In this document: positions 1 to 9,953 of the stretch, piece after piece
Numbering within the stretch: the stretch's first letter is position 1
How the letters are laid out: every line of letters begins with the position of its first letter
From: Klebsiella africana
GTDB taxonomy: Bacteria; Pseudomonadota; Gammaproteobacteria; Enterobacterales; Enterobacteriaceae
DNA: 64,000 nt
Direction: 5' to 3'
NCBI RefSeq assembly: GCF_020526085.1
Contig: NZ_CP084874.1
Location: 4,030,001 to 4,094,000 of the forward strand
Notes under the pieces: model-generated
What the model was told of the DNA's origin: nothing
Seen by the model: only the letters and a program-made list of their open reading frames with translations
Databases searched by the model: none
Translations under genes and position numbers: made by a program

Positions 1-66
1 AAACATTTATTTACGCTTCTTACCCCCCGCCGCTACACTAGGCGCAGTTTTTATATTGAGGTGGTA

Positions 67-1431
67 ATGAACGATAACAAAATGACGCCAGGGGAACTGC
101 GCGCGACCTGGGGTTTGGGGACAGTATTCTCCCTGCGCATGCTTGGCATGTTTATGGTCCTGCCGGTTCTGACCACGTATGGCATGGCGTTGCAGGGCGC
201 TAGTGAAGCGCTGATTGGCCTGGCGATCGGTATCTACGGCCTGGCGCAGGCGGTTTTCCAAATCCCCTTCGGACTGTTATCTGACCGTATTGGCCGTAAG
301 CCGCTGATCGTCGGCGGCCTGCTCATCTTTGTACTGGGCAGCGTCATCGCCGCGCTTACCGACTCCATCTGGGGCATCATTCTTGGCCGCGCCCTGCAGG
401 GCTCCGGCGCCATCGCCGCCGCGGTCATGGCCCTGCTGTCCGATCTCACCCGCGAACAGAACCGCACCAAAGCGATGGCCTTTATCGGCGTCAGCTTCGG
501 CGTCACCTTCGCCATCGCCATGGTGCTGGGGCCGATTGTCACCCACCAGTTGGGTCTGCACGCGCTGTTCTGGATGATCGCCATCCTGGCGACCGTCGGC
601 ATCCTGCTCACCCTGTGGGTGGTGCCCAATAGCCATAACCATGTCCTTAACCGCGAATCCGGGATGGTGAAGGGCTGCTTTAGCAAGGTGCTGGCGGAGC
701 CGCGCCTGCTGAAGCTTAACTTTGGCATCATGTGCCTGCACATCATGCTGATGTCCACTTTTGTCGCCCTGCCCGGACAACTGGAGGCCGCCGGCTTCCC
801 GGCCGCCGAGCACTGGAAGATTTACCTTGTCACCATGGTTATTTCGTTCATCTCGGTGGTGCCGTTTATCATCTACGCCGAAGTGAAGCGCAAGATGAAG
901 CGCGTCTTCCTGCTCTGCGTCGCCATCCTGCTGATTGCGGAAATTGTCCTCTGGGGCGCCGGAGGCTACTTCTGGGAGTTGGTGGCGGGCGTTCAGCTCT
1001 TCTTCCTGGCGTTTAACCTGCTGGAAGCGCTGCTACCGTCGCTAATTAGCAAGGAGTCGCCGGCGGGCTACAAAGGCACCGCGATGGGCGTCTACTCCAC
1101 CAGCCAGTTCCTCGGGGTAGCCATTGGCGGGGCGCTTGGCGGCTGGGTCGATGGTTTCTTTGATTCGCAAACCGTGTTTCTGCTGGGCGCCCTGCTGGCG
1201 ATGCTGTGGCTGCTGGTGGCCAGCACCATGAGCGAGCCGCCGTACGTCAGCAGCCTGCGGGTGGAGGTGCCGGACGGCGTGGTTGTCGATGATGCCCTGC
1301 AGGCGCGTCTGCTGAGCGCCAGCGGGGTTCATCAGGCGCTGGTGGTACCCGAGGAGCGTTCGGTGTATATCAAAATCGACAGCAAGGTCACCAACCGCTT
1401 CGAGATAGAGCAGCTCATCAAAGGGGTATAA
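67..1431 (+). CDS. yajR: MFS transporter YajR
   Basis: Inner-membrane major facilitator, 454 aa, with twelve hydrophobic segments in roughly the first 390 residues. The A-loop motif between TM2 and TM3 is visible (GLLSDRIGRKPL). The soluble C-terminal tail of about 65 residues corresponds to the ferredoxin-like YAM domain that characterises YajR. The ATG at 67 is chosen over the in-frame GTG at 61 because the E. coli protein begins at MND and because gaggtgg just upstream serves as ribosome binding site. Its natural substrate is not established; YajR is usually described as a proton-driven efflux protein. It converges on yajQ across a shared terminator. Confidence 0.95.
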   Translation: MNDNKMTPGELRATWGLGTVFSLRMLGMFMVLPVLTTYGMALQGASEALIGLAIGIYGLAQAVFQIPFGLLSDRIGRKPLIVGGLLIFVLGSVIAALTDSIWGIILGRALQGSGAIAAAVMALLSDLTREQNRTKAMAFIGVSFGVTFAIAMVLGPIVTHQLGLHALFWMIAILATVGILLTLWVVPNSHNHVLNRESGMVKGCFSKVLAEPRLLKLNFGIMCLHIMLMSTFVALPGQLEAAGFPAAEHWKIYLVTMVISFISVVPFIIYAEVKRKMKRVFLLCVAILLIAEIVLWGAGGYFWELVAGVQLFFLAFNLLEALLPSLISKESPAGYKGTAMGVYSTSQFLGVAIGGALGGWVDGFFDSQTVFLLGALLAMLWLLVASTMSEPPYVSSLRVEVPDGVVVDDALQARLLSASGVHQALVVPEERSVYIKIDSKVTNRFEIEQLIKGV

Positions 1432-1457
1432 AAAAAGCGGGGAATTCCCCGCTTTTT
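1432..1457. terminator. Bidirectional terminator between yajR and yajQ
   Basis: Perfect hairpin with stem AAAAAGCGGGG and loop AATT. It is flanked by A on one side and T on the other, so it can end transcription of both convergent genes. Confidence 0.85.
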
Positions 1458-1474
1458 GCTGTCTGTCCGCCGTG

Positions 1475-1966
1475 TTAGTCGCGGAAGTTTTTGAACTGGA
1501 ACGGCTGTCCCAGATCGCCACCGCGCACCAGCGCCATCACCGACTGCAGATCGTCGCGGGACTTACCGGTCACGCGGATCTCTTCGCCCTGAATCTGGGC
1601 CTGTACTTTCAGCTTGCTGTCTTTGATCAGTTTGACGATCTTCTTCTGCACCGCACTTTCAATGCCCTGCTTCAGCTTCGCTTCAACAAACCAGGTTTTA
1701 CCGCTGTGCACAATATCTTCCGGCACGTCGAGGGAGGTGCCTTCAATGCCACGTTTGAGCAGCTTGGCGCGCAGGATATCCAGCAGCTGGTTTACCTGGA
1801 AATCAGACTCGCTCAGCACTTTAATGGTCTTGTTGGCGTCGTTTAATTCAAAAGTGGCTTCAACACCACGAAAATCAAAACGCGACTCGACTTCGCGGCT
1901 CGCGTTGTCCACCGCGTTACGGGCTTCCTGAAGATCAACTTCAGAGACAATATCGAAAGATGGCAT
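1475..1966 (-). CDS. yajQ: YajQ, nucleotide-binding UPF0234 protein
   Basis: Small cytoplasmic protein of 163 aa starting MPSFDIVSE, the same length and start as E. coli YajQ. The family has two ferredoxin-like domains and binds nucleotides; homologues in Xanthomonas and Pseudomonas bind cyclic di-GMP, but the role in enterobacteria is unsettled. The reading frame stays open 31 codons further upstream. The internal ATG at 1966 is preferred because ggagagga lies just before it and because conservation begins there. It is transcribed divergently from panE, with 191 bp between them. Confidence 0.93.
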   Translation of the reverse strand: MPSFDIVSEVDLQEARNAVDNASREVESRFDFRGVEATFELNDANKTIKVLSESDFQVNQLLDILRAKLLKRGIEGTSLDVPEDIVHSGKTWFVEAKLKQGIESAVQKKIVKLIKDSKLKVQAQIQGEEIRVTGKSRDDLQSVMALVRGGDLGQPFQFKNFRD

Positions 1967-2157
1967 CTTTTCCTCTCCTTCCGTTTCTTTTGCGTTGCAT
2001 AATACCTGCAACGCGGCATAACTCAACTTGTTATCCTGGAAGCTTAGCTGATTACGCAACGCTCGCGCTATTTTCCCCGTGATGTCCGACGATGCAAAAA
2101 GCGACGAGATAGATTTTAGCCATTAGCGCCTGGGGTAGCAGCAGAGGAGGAGGAACA

Positions 2158-3069
2158 ATGAAAGTAACCGTACTGGGATGCGGTGCACTGGGACAACTAT
2201 GGCTGACCGCGTTGTACAAACAGGGACATGACGTCCAGGGCTGGTTGCGCGTACCGCAGCCATTCTGTAGCGTCAACGTCATTGAAACCGATGGCTCGGT
2301 GTTCAACGAGTCGCTGACGGCCAACGACCCCGATTTTCTTGCCAGCAGCGAGCTGCTCATGGTCACCTTAAAAGCCTGGCAGGTTTCGAACGCGGTAAAG
2401 CACCTGGCCGGGATCCTGCCGGTTACCACGCCGATTGTGCTGATGCATAACGGCATGGGCACCGTCGAAGAGCTGCGCAGCGTGAAACAGCCTTTGCTGC
2501 TGGCCTCCACCACCCAGGCGGCACGACGCGACGGCAATGTCATCATCCACGTCGCCCACGGCACCACCCATATCGGACCTGCGAAAAGCTACGAGGAGGA
2601 CTACAGCTACCTCGCTGAGGTACTGCAGAATGCGCTACCGGATGTCGCCTGGCACAACAATATTTTCTCAGCCACCTGGCGCAAACTGGCGGTTAACTGC
2701 GTGATTAACCCGCTGACCGCGCTCAAAGGGTGTAAAAACGGCGATCTGCGCGACTATCCGCAGGAGGTTGCCGCAATTTGCCGCGAGGTGGCGGCGGTAA
2801 TGGAACGCGAAGGTATTCATACCTCCGCGGAAAACCTGCTATTTTATGTCGGTCAGGTAATTGAAAGTACGGCAGAAAATATCTCTTCCATGCTCCAGGA
2901 CGTTCGCGCCCAGCGGCATACAGAGATCGACTACATCACCGGTTTTCTGCTCAACCGCGCCCGCGCCCACGGCGTCGCCGTACCGGAAAACGCCCGCTTA
3001 TTTGAACTGGTCAAGCGTAAGGAGAATGAATATGAGCGCGTCGGCACTGATTTGCCTCGCCCCTGGTAG
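2158..3069 (+). CDS. panE: 2-dehydropantoate 2-reductase (ketopantoate reductase)
   Basis: NADPH-dependent reduction of ketopantoate to pantoate in the pantothenate/CoA pathway; cytoplasmic. The 303-aa protein opens with a Rossmann glycine motif (GCGALG, residues 7-12). The catalytic lysine region is seen in [17 protein letters not shown], with the Asn of the active site. The ribosome binding site is strong (gaggagga). The last 38 bp overlap the start of yajL in another frame, which suggests coupled translation, as in E. coli. Confidence 0.96.
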   Translation: MKVTVLGCGALGQLWLTALYKQGHDVQGWLRVPQPFCSVNVIETDGSVFNESLTANDPDFLASSELLMVTLKAWQVSNAVKHLAGILPVTTPIVLMHNGMGTVEELRSVKQPLLLASTTQAARRDGNVIIHVAHGTTHIGPAKSYEEDYSYLAEVLQNALPDVAWHNNIFSATWRKLAVNCVINPLTALKGCKNGDLRDYPQEVAAICREVAAVMEREGIHTSAENLLFYVGQVIESTAENISSMLQDVRAQRHTEIDYITGFLLNRARAHGVAVPENARLFELVKRKENEYERVGTDLPRPW

Positions 3070-3625
3070 CGAAGAGACCGAAGCGGTCACCACTATCGAC
3101 CTGCTGGTCCGCGGCGGAGTAAAGGTGACCACCGCCAGCGTCGCCAGCGACGGTAGCCTGACCATCGTCTGCTCGCGCGGCGTCAAACTGCTGGCGGATG
3201 CCCCGCTGGTCGAGGTGGCCGATGGTGATTTCGATATCATCATCCTCCCGGGCGGTATCAAGGGCGCGGAGTGCTTTCGCGACAGCCCGCTACTGGTGGA
3301 AACTGTCCGCCAGTTCCATCTCTCAGGCCGCATTGTGGCCGCCATCTGTGCCGCCCCGGCGACCGTGCTGGTGCCTCATCAGCTGTTCCCGATCGGCAAC
3401 ATGACCGGCTTTCCGGCGCTGAAGGAGCATATCCCCGCCGAGCAGTGGCAGGACAAACGGGTGGTCTGGGATCCGCGGGTTAATCTGTTAACCAGCCAGG
3501 GACCGGGGACATCGATTGATTTCGCCCTGAAAATGATTGACCTACTGGTGGGTCGCGAGAAAGCGTATGAGGTCGCCTCGCAGCTGGTGATGGCGGCCGG
3601 CATCTATAATTACTACGAAGCCTGA
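3032..3625 (+). CDS. yajL: Protein deglycase/chaperone YajL (DJ-1 family)
   Basis: Cytoplasmic DJ-1/PfpI superfamily protein of 197 aa, linked to oxidative-stress protection and repair of glycated or sulfenylated proteins (the deglycase activity is debated). The redox-sensitive nucleophile is Cys106 in [10 protein letters not shown], and Glu14/Glu15 sit in the expected GSEE motif. The frame extends far upstream through panE, but MSASAL at 3032 matches E. coli and follows the ribosome binding site aaggag. It overlaps panE by 38 bp and probably shares its transcript. A hairpin follows directly. Confidence 0.95.
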   Translation: MSASALICLAPGSEETEAVTTIDLLVRGGVKVTTASVASDGSLTIVCSRGVKLLADAPLVEVADGDFDIIILPGGIKGAECFRDSPLLVETVRQFHLSGRIVAAICAAPATVLVPHQLFPIGNMTGFPALKEHIPAEQWQDKRVVWDPRVNLLTSQGPGTSIDFALKMIDLLVGREKAYEVASQLVMAAGIYNYYEA

Positions 3626-3626
3626 T

Positions 3627-3651
3627 AGCCGGTCCGCGCTGCGGACCGGCT
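3627..3651 (+). terminator. Terminator after panE-yajL
   Basis: Perfect stem AGCCGGTCCGC/GCGGACCGGCT with a 3-nt loop, followed by ccccttttc. Confidence 0.7.
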
Positions 3652-3675
3652 CCCCTTTTCCTGAGGAGTCGTAGC

Positions 3676-4152
3676 ATGTCCGGTAGCGCAACCGATTCTC
3701 GCGATCTTGTCATCAGCCGCCTGCTCAGCGCGCCCGCTTCTGCCCTGTGGCGCGCGTGGGCCGACCCGGTATTACTCAAAACCTGGTGGTGCCCGAAGCC
3801 CTGGCAAACAGAGGTGCTGGCCTTTGACTTTCGCCCCGGCGGCGCGTTTCACACGGTCATGCACGGCCCTGACGGTGAGCGCAGCGATAACCCCGGCTGT
3901 TTTCTTGCGGTCATCCCACAACAAAAAATCGTCATGACCACGATGCTGACGGCAGACTATCGTCCTGCCGTTTCCCCCTTTGCCATGACGGCCATTATCA
4001 CCTTTGCCGATGAACAGAGCGGATGTCGCTATACGGCCACAGTGCTGCATGCCGATGATGAAACCCGCGAGCAGCACGAGCAGATGGGATTTTTTGCGGG
4101 CTGGAATATCGTCATCGATCAGCTGAATGACCTGGCGATGACCCTGCGCTAA
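3676..4152 (+). CDS. SRPBCC / AHSA1-like domain protein
   Basis: 158-aa cytoplasmic protein with the START/Bet v1-like (SRPBCC) fold of the AHSA1 C-terminal type. Visible family marks are the N-terminal RLLSAPASALWRAWADP helix, the TWWCPKPW stretch, GGAFHTVMHGPDG and the C-terminal FFAGWNIVIDQL helix. These proteins bind hydrophobic ligands; the ligand here is unknown. It starts after gaggag and follows the yajL terminator, so it may have its own promoter. In E. coli K-12 thiI directly follows yajL, so this gene is an insertion relative to K-12. Confidence 0.8.
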   Translation: MSGSATDSRDLVISRLLSAPASALWRAWADPVLLKTWWCPKPWQTEVLAFDFRPGGAFHTVMHGPDGERSDNPGCFLAVIPQQKIVMTTMLTADYRPAVSPFAMTAIITFADEQSGCRYTATVLHADDETREQHEQMGFFAGWNIVIDQLNDLAMTLR

Positions 4153-4173
4153 TACACTCCCCTGCCAATAGTA

Positions 4174-4202
4174 AAAAGGCCTTCCATCAGGGAAGGCCTT
4201 TT
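4174..4202. terminator. Bidirectional terminator between SRPBCC gene and thiI
   Basis: Perfect 12-bp stem AAAAGGCCTTCC/GGAAGGCCTTTT with loop ATCAG, between two convergent genes. Confidence 0.85.
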
Positions 4203-4218
4203 GCATCATAACAACCAG

Positions 4219-5667
4219 TTACGGGCGATAAACTTTCACGTTGCTGAAGCCCTGCTCGCGCAGATAGAGCGCCTGCAGACGGCTCATCACCCCACGCTCG
4301 CACCACAGCAGCCAGGTTTTGCTCTGATCGAGATCGCCAAACTTGGTGCTTAGCTTGTAGAACGGCAGCGAAACAACCTCAACGCCCTCGACCTTCAGCG
4401 GCTTGTCTTCCTGCTCGTCGATGGAGCGAATGTCGAGGATCGCGTCGTTGGCGCCAAAGCCGGTCACGGTTTCCACTTCCACCACCGTCTCTTCCGTCTG
4501 CTGGGCGATTTCACGGATATCGATATTGCTCGCCTCTTCCACCACTTTATCGAGGATACTGAAATCGAAGTGTTCTTCTTCCGCTTCAATCTTCGCCTTC
4601 ACCGCCTTCACGGTCGGGCTCTTGGAGATCACGCCGCAGTATTCCGGCATGGTGCGGGCGAAATCTTCCGTGCCGATCTCACGCGCCAGGTCGATGATGT
4701 GCTCTTTATCGTGCGAAATCAGCGGGCGCAGGATCAGGGTATCAGACACATTGTCGATCAGGCGCAGGTTGGTCAAGGTCTGGCTGGAGACCTGACCCAG
4801 CGCTTCGCCGGTGACCAGCGCCTGCACGCCGTAGCGTTCCGCGACTTTTGACGCGGCGCGGACCATCATGCGCTTGAGCACCACGCCCATCTGGCCGTCG
4901 TCCACTTTTTCGAGGATTTCGCCGACCACGGGCTCAAAGTTAATCGCCACAAAGCGAACGCGGTGCGAGCTGCCGAAGCGGTTCCACAGGTAATGTGCGA
5001 CCTGGCGGACGCCAATCTCATGGGCGGCGCCGCCCAGGTTAAAGAAGCAGTAGTGCACACGGCAGCCGCGGCGCATCAGCATGTAGCTGGAGACGCCGGA
5101 GTCAAAGCCACCGGAGATCAGCGACAGCACATCTTCTTGGGTACCGATCGGGAAACCACCGATACCTTCATAGCGGCCTTTCACCAGCAGCAGGCGATCG
5201 TTTTCAATCTCGAGATTGACGGTGACGTCCGGGTCAGTCAGCTTCACGCGCGCCGTTTCAATATGCTGATTCAGACCGCCGCCGACGTAACGCTCTACCT
5301 CAATTGAGGTGAATTCATGTTTGCCGCGACGCTTCACCCGCACGCAGAAGGTTTTGCCTTCCAGCGCCTCGCGCCACAGCGGCAGCGTCTTTTCAAAAAT
5401 ATCGTGCAGCGAGGTGAACGGTACGTCTTCAACTTCCAGAATATGGTGGATGCCGGGGATACGGGTCAGCGCATCGCGAATAGCCGGGCGCTGATTTTCA
5501 TCTTTCGCGCGAACTTCGATATGATCCCAATGACGGACGACGGCCAGCGTCTCGTCATAGTTTTTGAGAACGTTACGAATGTTCCCGGTTAAGATTTTAA
5601 TGAAGCGCAACCGCACAGATTGGCTTTTGATGGTGATTTCCGGGAACAATTTAATGATAAACTTCAT
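4219..5667 (-). CDS. thiI: tRNA 4-thiouridine synthase / thiamine sulfur carrier ThiI
   Basis: Cytoplasmic enzyme of 482 aa that adenylates U8 of tRNA and transfers persulfide sulfur from IscS, giving s4U; it also supplies sulfur for the thiazole of thiamine. Order of domains: N-terminal ferredoxin-like and THUMP region, PP-loop ATPase with the signature [13 protein letters not shown] near residue 185, and a C-terminal rhodanese domain whose persulfide-carrying Cys456 is present in [11 protein letters not shown]. It is divergent from xseB with 181 bp between. No TPP riboswitch is seen upstream. Confidence 0.97.
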   Translation of the reverse strand: MKFIIKLFPEITIKSQSVRLRFIKILTGNIRNVLKNYDETLAVVRHWDHIEVRAKDENQRPAIRDALTRIPGIHHILEVEDVPFTSLHDIFEKTLPLWREALEGKTFCVRVKRRGKHEFTSIEVERYVGGGLNQHIETARVKLTDPDVTVNLEIENDRLLLVKGRYEGIGGFPIGTQEDVLSLISGGFDSGVSSYMLMRRGCRVHYCFFNLGGAAHEIGVRQVAHYLWNRFGSSHRVRFVAINFEPVVGEILEKVDDGQMGVVLKRMMVRAASKVAERYGVQALVTGEALGQVSSQTLTNLRLIDNVSDTLILRPLISHDKEHIIDLAREIGTEDFARTMPEYCGVISKSPTVKAVKAKIEAEEEHFDFSILDKVVEEASNIDIREIAQQTEETVVEVETVTGFGANDAILDIRSIDEQEDKPLKVEGVEVVSLPFYKLSTKFGDLDQSKTWLLWCERGVMSRLQALYLREQGFSNVKVYRP

Positions 5668-5848
5668 GGCGACAATAGTTCGTTGGCAAGCCCGACAGGG
5701 CTATAAGCAAAAGTTGTAAAGCAGCGCACACCGGTGCCTGCATCCTGGGCGCGGAGTATATCACCATTGCGCGTTATTTGCTTACACGCGTGACTTCGTT
5801 ACCATACCCGGTATTGCCGTCGCGACATAACAAGAGTCTACATTCACT

Positions 5849-6091
5849 ATGCCAAAGAAAAATGAGGCCCCGGCCAGCTTTGAAACTGCTCTGGGCGAAC
5901 TAGAGCAGATCGTTAACCGTCTGGAAAGCGGCGATTTACCGTTAGAAGAAGCGCTAAGCGAATTTGAACGCGGCGTCCAGCTGGCGCGCCAGGGGCAAAG
6001 TCAGCTGCAGAAGGCCGAACAGCGCGTGCAGATCCTGCTGGCGGATAGTGAAGATTCCCCGACCACGCCTTTTACGCCGGACGCTGAATAA
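5849..6091 (+). CDS. xseB: Exodeoxyribonuclease VII small subunit
   Basis: 80-aa helical protein that pairs with XseA in exonuclease VII, which degrades single-stranded DNA from both ends. The conserved core reads [16 protein letters not shown] followed by [13 protein letters not shown]. The stop is separated from the ispA start by one base, which implies translational coupling in the xseB-ispA-dxs operon, the same arrangement as in E. coli. Confidence 0.95.
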   Translation: MPKKNEAPASFETALGELEQIVNRLESGDLPLEEALSEFERGVQLARQGQSQLQKAEQRVQILLADSEDSPTTPFTPDAE

Positions 6092-6092
6092 A

Positions 6093-6992
6093 ATGGATTT
6101 CCCGCAACAATTGCAGGCCTGTGTCGAACAGGCAAACGAAGCGCTGCGCCGTTTCATCGCCCCGCAGCCCTTTCAGAACACTCCGCTGGTGGAAGCGATG
6201 CATTATGGCGCATTGTTAGGCGGTAAACGTCTGCGTCCCTTCCTTGTCTACGCCACCGGCGCGATGTTCGGCGTAAGCCGTACCACGCTGGATGCGCCTG
6301 CCGCGGCGGTCGAATGCATTCATGCCTACTCCTTGATGCATGATGATTTGCCGGCGATGGATGACGACGATCTGCGTCGCGGCCTGCCGACCTGCCATAT
6401 TAAATTTGGCGAAGCCAACGCAATTCTTGCGGGAGATGCCCTGCAAACGCTGGCGTTCTCTATACTGAGTGATGCACCGATGGCCGATGTCTCTGACCAT
6501 GATCGGCTGGCGATGGTCTCCGAACTGGCGCAGGCCAGCGGCGTAGCGGGCATGTGCGGCGGCCAGGCGCTGGATCTGCAGGCGGAAGGACAGCAGGTGG
6601 ATCTGCAGGCGCTGGAGCGTATCCACCGCCACAAAACGGGGGCGTTGATCCGCGCCGCCGTCCGGATGGGGGCGCTGAGCGCTGGCGAGCGCGGCCGCGC
6701 CGCCCTGCCCGCGCTGGATCGCTATGCGGAAAATATCGGTCTTGCCTTCCAGGTCCAGGATGACATTCTCGACGTGGTAGGGGATACTGCGACCCTTGGC
6801 AAACGTCAGGGTGCCGACCAGCAATTGGGTAAAAGCACCTATCCCGCCCTCCTGGGTCTTGAGCAAGCCCGGAAGAAAGCGCACGACCTGATCGCTGATG
6901 CCCGCCGGTCGTTAGATGAGCTGGCCGCACAATCTCTGGATACTTCGGCACTGGAAGCGCTCGCGAATTACATTATTCAGCGCGATAAATAA
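6093..6992 (+). CDS. ispA: Farnesyl diphosphate synthase
   Basis: Condenses IPP with DMAPP and then with geranyl diphosphate to give FPP, precursor of ubiquinone, menaquinone and undecaprenyl phosphate. 299 aa. The first aspartate-rich motif starts at about residue 84 (HDDLPAMDDDDLRRG) and the second is VQDDILDVVGD. The longer open frame upstream runs through xseB; MDFPQQ at 6093 is the family start and lies one base after the xseB stop. It is followed after 18 bp by dxs, which makes the isoprenoid precursor. Confidence 0.97.
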   Translation: MDFPQQLQACVEQANEALRRFIAPQPFQNTPLVEAMHYGALLGGKRLRPFLVYATGAMFGVSRTTLDAPAAAVECIHAYSLMHDDLPAMDDDDLRRGLPTCHIKFGEANAILAGDALQTLAFSILSDAPMADVSDHDRLAMVSELAQASGVAGMCGGQALDLQAEGQQVDLQALERIHRHKTGALIRAAVRMGALSAGERGRAALPALDRYAENIGLAFQVQDDILDVVGDTATLGKRQGADQQLGKSTYPALLGLEQARKKAHDLIADARRSLDELAAQSLDTSALEALANYIIQRDK

Positions 6993-7010
6993 ACAATAAA
7001 TGAGTCTCTG

Positions 7011-8873
7011 ATGAGTTTTGATATTGCCAAATACCCGACCCTGGCGCTGGTAGATTCCACCCAGGAGTTGCGCCTGTTGCCAAAAGAGAGCCTGCCGAAG
7101 CTGTGTGATGAGCTGCGGCGCTATCTGCTGGACAGCGTCAGCCGCTCCAGCGGTCACTTTGCCTCCGGCCTCGGCACGGTGGAACTGACCGTGGCGCTGC
7201 ACTACGTGTATAACACGCCGTTCGATCGCCTGATCTGGGACGTCGGCCATCAGGCCTACCCGCATAAAATTCTGACCGGCCGCCGCGACAAAATCGGCAC
7301 CATTCGCCAGAAAGGCGGCCTGCATCCTTTCCCGTGGCGCGGCGAAAGCGAGTATGACGTACTAAGCGTCGGCCACTCCTCCACCTCCATATCAGCTGGT
7401 ATTGGGGTGGCTATCGCCGCCGCGAAAGAGGATAAGCAGCGGCGCGCGGTATGCGTGATTGGCGACGGGGCGATCACCGCCGGCATGGCGTTTGAGGCGA
7501 TGAACCACGCCGGGGATATCAAACCCGACCTGCTGGTAGTGCTGAATGACAATGAAATGTCGATTTCTGAGAACGTCGGCGCGCTGAACAATCATCTGGC
7601 GCAGCTGCTCTCCGGTAAGCTCTACTCCACCCTGCGCGAAGGGGGCAAAAAGGTCTTCTCCGGGGTGCCGCCGATAAAAGAGCTGCTTAAGCGGACCGAA
7701 GAACATATCAAAGGGATGGTGGTGCCGGGCACGCTGTTTGAAGAGCTGGGCTTTAACTACATCGGGCCGGTAGATGGCCATGACGTACTCGGTCTGGTCA
7801 GTACCCTGAAGAACATGCGCGACCTGAAAGGCCCGCAGTTCCTGCATATTATGACCAAAAAGGGCCGCGGCTATGAGCCCGCCGAGAAAGACCCGATCAC
7901 CTTCCATGCGGTGCCAAAATTCGACCATACCAGCGGCGTGCTGCCTAAAAGCAGCGGCGGCCTCCCCACCTACTCGAAAATCTTCGGCGACTGGCTGTGC
8001 GAAACGGCCGCCAAAGACAGCAAGCTGATGGCGATCACCCCGGCGATGCGCGAAGGCTCAGGGATGGTGGAATTTTCGAAAAAATTCCCCGATCAGTACT
8101 TTGACGTCGCCATCGCCGAGCAGCATGCGGTCACCTTCGCCGCCGGGCTGGCGATTGGCGACTACAAGCCAGTCGTGGCCATCTACTCCACCTTCCTGCA
8201 GCGAGCCTACGATCAGGTGATCCACGATGTGGCTATCCAGAAGTTGCCGGTGCTGTTTGCTATCGACCGTGCCGGGATTGTCGGCGCAGACGGTCAGACG
8301 CATCAGGGAGCGTTCGATCTCTCCTTCCTGCGCTGTATTCCGGATATGGTGGTGATGACCCCGAGCGATGAAAATGAATGTCGCCAGATGCTGTACACCG
8401 GCTACCACTACAGCGAAGGGCCAAGCGCGGTACGCTATCCGCGCGGTAGCGGCACTGGCGCGACGCTGGAGCCGCTGGCGTCGCTGCCGATCGGCAAAGG
8501 CGTGGTGAAACGCCAGGGCGAGAAGATAGCGATCCTCAACTTCGGCACCCTGTTACCGGAAGCCGCGGCGGTGGCGGACAAACTCAACGCTACCCTGGTA
8601 GATATGCGCTTTGTGAAGCCGCTGGATACCGCGCTGATCCTGCAGCTGGCCGGTGAGCATGACGCGCTGGTGACGCTGGAAGAGAACGCCATCATGGGCG
8701 GCGCCGGCAGCGGCGTGAACGAAGTGCTGATGGCCCATCGCCGGGCGGTACCGGTGCTCAATATTGGCCTGCCGGATTATTTTATTCCTCAGGGCACTCA
8801 GGAAGAGATCCGCGCCGATCTCGGCCTTGATGCCGCCGGTATTGAAGCCAAAATCCTCGACTGGCTGGCATAA
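7011..8873 (+). CDS. dxs: 1-deoxy-D-xylulose-5-phosphate synthase
   Basis: Thiamine-diphosphate enzyme that condenses pyruvate and glyceraldehyde 3-phosphate to DXP, the first step of the MEP pathway and a precursor of thiamine and pyridoxal phosphate. 620 aa, the usual length. The ThDP motif begins [13 protein letters not shown] at residue 151 and reaches the metal-binding Asn in [12 protein letters not shown]. The transketolase pyrimidine domain shows the catalytic Glu in [14 protein letters not shown]. It is the last gene of xseB-ispA-dxs. A hairpin lies downstream and overlaps the yajO ribosome binding site. Confidence 0.97.
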   Translation: MSFDIAKYPTLALVDSTQELRLLPKESLPKLCDELRRYLLDSVSRSSGHFASGLGTVELTVALHYVYNTPFDRLIWDVGHQAYPHKILTGRRDKIGTIRQKGGLHPFPWRGESEYDVLSVGHSSTSISAGIGVAIAAAKEDKQRRAVCVIGDGAITAGMAFEAMNHAGDIKPDLLVVLNDNEMSISENVGALNNHLAQLLSGKLYSTLREGGKKVFSGVPPIKELLKRTEEHIKGMVVPGTLFEELGFNYIGPVDGHDVLGLVSTLKNMRDLKGPQFLHIMTKKGRGYEPAEKDPITFHAVPKFDHTSGVLPKSSGGLPTYSKIFGDWLCETAAKDSKLMAITPAMREGSGMVEFSKKFPDQYFDVAIAEQHAVTFAAGLAIGDYKPVVAIYSTFLQRAYDQVIHDVAIQKLPVLFAIDRAGIVGADGQTHQGAFDLSFLRCIPDMVVMTPSDENECRQMLYTGYHYSEGPSAVRYPRGSGTGATLEPLASLPIGKGVVKRQGEKIAILNFGTLLPEAAAVADKLNATLVDMRFVKPLDTALILQLAGEHDALVTLEENAIMGGAGSGVNEVLMAHRRAVPVLNIGLPDYFIPQGTQEEIRADLGLDAAGIEAKILDWLA

Positions 8874-8884
8874 TCGCCCCACCT

Positions 8885-8928
8885 GCTCCTGCTATGCTTA
8901 AGGGATACCCTTGATGAATAGCAGGAGC
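8885..8928 (+). promoter_or_regulatory. Hairpin that encloses the yajO ribosome binding site
   Basis: Perfect 11-bp outer stem GCTCCTGCTAT (8885-8895) / ATAGCAGGAGC (8918-8928) with an inner AAGGG/CCCTT stem. The right arm contains AGGAG (8923-8927), the ribosome binding site of yajO, whose ATG is at 8934. There is no T-run, so it is not a standard terminator for dxs. Confidence 0.55.
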
Positions 8929-8933
8929 GCACT

Positions 8934-9908
8934 ATGCACTACATCCCCCTCGGTGACACTGCCTTACGTGTTTCCCGGCTCTGCCTTGGCTGCATGACCT
9001 TCGGCGAGCCTGACCGCGGCAGACACGCCTGGACGCTTCCGGAAGAGAGCAGCCGCCCGCTTATCCAGCACGCCATTGAAGGCGGCATCAACTTCTTCGA
9101 TACCGCAAACAGCTACTCCGATGGCAGCAGCGAAGAGATCGTCGGTCGCGCTCTGCGCGACTTCGCCCGCCGCGACGAGGTGATTGTCGCCACCAAGGTA
9201 TATCACCAGGTTGGCGACCTGGCGGAAGGCCTCTCCCGGGCGCAGATCCTGCGCTCTATCGACGACAGCCTGCGCCGTCTTGGCATGGACTATGTCGACC
9301 TGCTGCAGATCCACCGCTGGGACTACAGTACCCCGCTTGAAGAGACGCTCGAAGCGCTGGACGAGGTGGTGAAAGCGGGCAAAGCCCGCTATATCGGCGC
9401 GTCGTCCATGCATGCCAGGCAGTTTGCCCAGGCGCTGGCGCTCCAGCAACAGAACGGCTGGGCGCGCTTCGTCACGATGCAGGATCACTACAACCTGATT
9501 TACCGGGAAGAAGAGAATGAAATGCTGCCCCTGTGCCAACGTAACGGTGTAGCAGTGATCCCCTGGAGCCCGCTGGCGCGCGGCAGACTGACCCGCCCAT
9601 GGGGAGAGACCACCGCCCGGCTGGTCTCGGATGAATTCGGCAAATCGCTGTACAGCACCAGCGAAGAAAACGATGCGCAGATCGCCGAGAATCTCGCGGA
9701 CGTGGCGGAAGAACTTGACGCCAGCCGCGCGCAGGTCGCCCTCGCCTGGCTGTTAAGCAAACCCGGCGTCGCCGCGCCGATTATCGGCCCGTCGCGTCAG
9801 GAACAGCTCGATGACCTTCTGCAGGCGGTGGATTTGACGCTCTCCCCGGAACAGATCGATAAACTGGAGGCGCCGTATCAGCCGCATCCGGTGGTGGGAT
9901 TTAAGTGA
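8934..9908 (+). CDS. yajO: Aldo-keto reductase YajO
   Basis: NAD(P)H-dependent aldo-keto reductase of 324 aa with a TIM-barrel fold. The catalytic tetrad is visible: Asp and Tyr in NFFDTANSYSDGSSEE, Lys in VIVATKVYH and His in LLQIHRWDYS. The C-terminal cofactor loop is IIGPSRQEQLDDLL. E. coli YajO has been linked to 2-carboxybenzaldehyde reductase activity and to formation of 1-deoxyxylulose; the physiological substrate is uncertain. It lies 60 bp after dxs, as in E. coli, and its ribosome binding site is inside a strong hairpin. Confidence 0.92.
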   Translation: MHYIPLGDTALRVSRLCLGCMTFGEPDRGRHAWTLPEESSRPLIQHAIEGGINFFDTANSYSDGSSEEIVGRALRDFARRDEVIVATKVYHQVGDLAEGLSRAQILRSIDDSLRRLGMDYVDLLQIHRWDYSTPLEETLEALDEVVKAGKARYIGASSMHARQFAQALALQQQNGWARFVTMQDHYNLIYREEENEMLPLCQRNGVAVIPWSPLARGRLTRPWGETTARLVSDEFGKSLYSTSEENDAQIAENLADVAEELDASRAQVALAWLLSKPGVAAPIIGPSRQEQLDDLLQAVDLTLSPEQIDKLEAPYQPHPVVGFK

Positions 9909-9919
9909 CGGGCGTGGTT

Positions 9920-9946
9920 TCCCCGACAGCGTAGCGCTGCCGGGGA
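9920..9946. terminator. Hairpin between yajO and pgpA
   Basis: Stem TCCCCG...CAGCG / CGCTG...CGGGGA with one mismatch and a 3-nt loop, between convergent genes. There is no long T-run on either side, so terminator function is inferred. Confidence 0.5.
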
Positions 9947-9953
9947 GAGGCGG

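Noticed and set aside
1967..2059. 31-codon N-terminal extension of YajQ
   Set aside because: Polar sequence not found in the family, and ggagagga directly precedes the shorter start.
5668..5848. TPP riboswitch upstream of thiI
   Set aside because: The divergent gap lacks the conserved CUGAGA and thi-box elements; none was found before thiL either.
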